Assembly: GCA_002372465.1 (NCBI GenBank)
Contig: DFGW01000037.1
Coordinates: 1 to 5,852 of the forward strand
Length of the DNA stretch: 5,852 nt
DNA from: Butyrivibrio sp. UBA3740
Lineage (GTDB): Bacteria; Bacillota; Clostridia; Lachnospirales; Lachnospiraceae
Direction: 5' to 3'
Position 1 is the stretch's first letter. Each line of letters starts with the position of its first letter. The position numbers and the translations under genes are program-made. The notes below the pieces were generated by a model. That model searched no databases and was not told where the DNA came from. It worked only from the letters and a program-made list of their open reading frames with translations. This document shows, piece after piece, positions 5,802-5,852 of this stretch.

Positions 5802-5852
5802 ATGCTGAAGATGAAGACAAAGAGAGCAGCTGCCAAGAGATTCAAGGTTACA
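5802..5852 (+). CDS. rpmI: 50S ribosomal protein L35, N-terminal part (partial)
   Basis: Seventeen codons are visible, reading MLKMKTKRAAAKRFKVT, the highly conserved basic N-terminus of ribosomal protein L35 (usual form MPKMKTxRGAAKRFKxT). AGGAGG (5788-5793) sits 8 bases before the ATG. Position 2 is Leu rather than the usual Pro, and Ala replaces the common Gly at residue 10. The gene runs off the window. In Firmicutes rplT (L20) normally follows, which would complete the autoregulated operon. Confidence 0.95.
   Translation, partial: MLKMKTKRAAAKRFKVT

Overview
The window looks like chromosomal DNA from a low-to-mid GC Firmicute, most likely a clostridial or Lachnospiraceae-type bacterium. 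The reasons are strong AGGAGG ribosome sites, a lipoprotein sugar-binding protein, an infC-rpmI order preceded by an L20-type attenuator, and Clostridia-like IF-3 and L35 sequences. The genus cannot be fixed from this sequence. All recognisable genes are on the + strand. I see no tRNA, rRNA, CRISPR array, insertion sequence, phage gene or attachment site. No gene-free stretch exceeds 300 bases; the longest is 4995-5191, which is filled by a promoter and a regulatory leader.

Region 1 (1-4994) is a CUT2-type monosaccharide ABC importer operon whose parts most resemble Escherichia coli YtfQ-YtfR-YtfT-YjfF (galactofuranose). It holds the C-terminal end of a solute-binding protein (1-184), an intergenic space with one good and one possible terminator hairpin (214-277), the double-domain ATPase (298-1806), two different permeases (1810-2907 and 2908-3945) and a second, complete binding protein made as a lipoprotein (3942-4994). 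The permease and second-receptor genes are 3 bases apart, abutting, or overlapping by 4 bases, so they should be co-transcribed and partly translationally coupled. The two binding proteins flank one transporter core. The first is followed by a terminator and uses only ATC for Ile in the visible part, suggesting high expression. The second has no visible Shine-Dalgarno and many ATA codons, suggesting low expression.

Region 2 (4991-5852) is the start of the infC-rpmI(-rplT) translation operon. An extended -10 promoter, whose -35 box overlaps the stop codon of the sugar-receptor gene, drives a leader of about 166 nt. The leader has a long-range 9-bp helix, a 9-nt segment that can act as antiterminator, and a 9-bp terminator with a T tract. 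This matches the L20 (RplT) autoregulatory leader of Firmicutes. infC itself begins at the rare AUU codon, with a well-placed GGAGGG. rpmI (L35) begins at 5802 and runs off the window.

I found no wholly new system. The most interesting points are the duplicated receptor with contrasting expression signals, and the absence of any terminator between the sugar operon and infC. As a result the L20-controlled attenuator appears to be the only barrier to read-through.
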